A program made the position numbers and the translations under genes. The notes under the pieces are model-generated. The model did not search any database. It saw only the letters and a program-made list of their open reading frames with translations, and had not been told where the DNA came from. Shown here piece by piece: positions 13,236 to 13,424 of a stretch of DNA of 13,424 bases (positions within the stretch are counted from its first letter, which is position 1; every line of letters begins with the position of its first letter). This DNA is from Candidatus Latescibacterota bacterium (GTDB taxonomy: Bacteria; Latescibacterota; UBA2968; GCA-2709665): positions 1-13,424 of the forward strand of contig JASLMQ010000884.1 of NCBI GenBank assembly GCA_030746455.1, in the 5' to 3' direction.

Positions 13236-13424
13236 ATGGGGAACTTACGTATAGCGCTGGCGACGGTCGCGCTCGCGGTTGGAGTGGGGGCATCCTGTTG
13301 TCTGGCGCAGGACGCACCGGTGTCCGTCGATGCGGATGGAACGCCTGGAATGGAGCGCTCAGATTCCGCGGCTGCCCAGATATCCGATACGGTTCGGGTG
13401 ACGATCCTGCACAGCAACGATGTG
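13236..13424 (+). CDS. Secreted 5'-nucleotidase/UshA-like metallophosphatase, 3' end cut off
   Basis: Only the first 63 residues are in the window; the frame is open to the right edge. Seen: a short start with Arg5, a hydrophobic stretch (about 6-20), then CCLAQDAP, giving a signal peptide with likely cleavage after Ala24. Cys21 gives a poor lipobox, so a lipoprotein is possible but less likely. After a Ser/Asp-rich linker comes VTILHSNDV (55-63), the hallmark first metal-binding strand of the 5'-nucleotidase/2',3'-cyclic phosphodiesterase family (usually ILHTNDxHG), with Asp62 as metal ligand. ATG start with GGGGGGAG (13223-13230) 5 bases upstream. Members act in the periplasm or at the surface to release phosphate and nucleosides from nucleotides; some relatives (SoxB) act on sulfur compounds. 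It is the only clearly exported protein in the window. Confidence 0.75.
   Translation, partial: MGNLRIALATVALAVGVGASCCLAQDAPVSVDADGTPGMERSDSAAAQISDTVRVTILHSNDV

Noticed and set aside
12004..13317. 437-codon open frame on the minus strand
   Set aside because: It covers the DUF6807-like gene in antisense, has no recognisable protein motifs, is rich in Arg, His and Pro as GC-rich shadows are, and would run across the start of the metallophosphatase gene.
1..13424. CRISPR arrays, tRNA or rRNA genes, transposons, prophage or defence genes
   Set aside because: No regularly spaced repeats, no tRNA-like or rRNA sequence, and no transposase or integrase motifs were seen; the HTH in the acylase resembles a transposase HTH but no transposase catalytic region accompanies it.

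Overview
This is a GC-rich bacterial stretch from what looks like an uncultured, glycan-degrading Gram-negative lineage. The evidence is strong purine-rich Shine-Dalgarno sites (GGAGG type) before nearly every gene, use of TTG and GTG starts, two formylglycine-type sulfatases, a heparinase II/III-type lyase with a DUF4962-like front, and a DUF6807/PmoA-like protein. That gene mix recalls sulfatase-rich PVC/FCB-type or Latescibacterota-like genomes, but this is inference from content; no taxonomic marker gene allows a firm call.

Layout. (1) 2-1000 (+): the 3' part of an M20-family metallo-amidohydrolase, cut by the left edge. (2) 1002-1676 (-): pyrE, orotate phosphoribosyltransferase, meeting the M20 gene tail to tail with a 1-base gap. 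(3) 1929-2366 (+): a small VanZ-like membrane protein starting at TTG. A much longer open frame in the same phase runs back antisense through pyrE and is spurious there. (4) 2382-2415: an imperfect 11-bp inverted repeat just ahead of the main cluster. (5) 2462-13116 (+): seven co-directional genes: heparinase II/III-like lyase, SGSH-like (N-sulfoglucosamine) sulfatase, penicillin-acylase-type Ntn-hydrolase with an N-terminal helix-turn-helix, SDR oxidoreductase, second sulfatase, xylose-isomerase-like TIM barrel, and DUF6807/PmoA-like protein. (6) 13236 to the right edge (+): the signal-peptide end of a secreted 5'-nucleotidase/UshA-like metallophosphatase.

How it may work together. A lyase, a sulfamidase-like sulfatase, a second sulfatase, an N-acyl hydrolase, an oxidoreductase and a sugar isomerase form a plausible set for breaking down a sulfated, amino-sugar-containing glycan of heparin/heparan type. 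Unusually, none of these proteins shows a signal peptide, so the work would be cytoplasmic, on imported oligosaccharides. No transporter, SusC/SusD pair, dedicated regulator or sulfatase-maturing enzyme lies within the window. The most unusual single gene is the acylase, whose front end is a DNA-binding-like helix-turn-helix where a signal peptide would be expected.

No tRNA, rRNA, CRISPR array, insertion sequence or origin was seen. Short related motifs recur in several intergenic gaps (near 4818-4870, 9423-9438, 11092-11121 and 13136-13168). There is no gene-free stretch above 300 bases; the longest is the 252-base divergent gap between pyrE and the VanZ-like gene.
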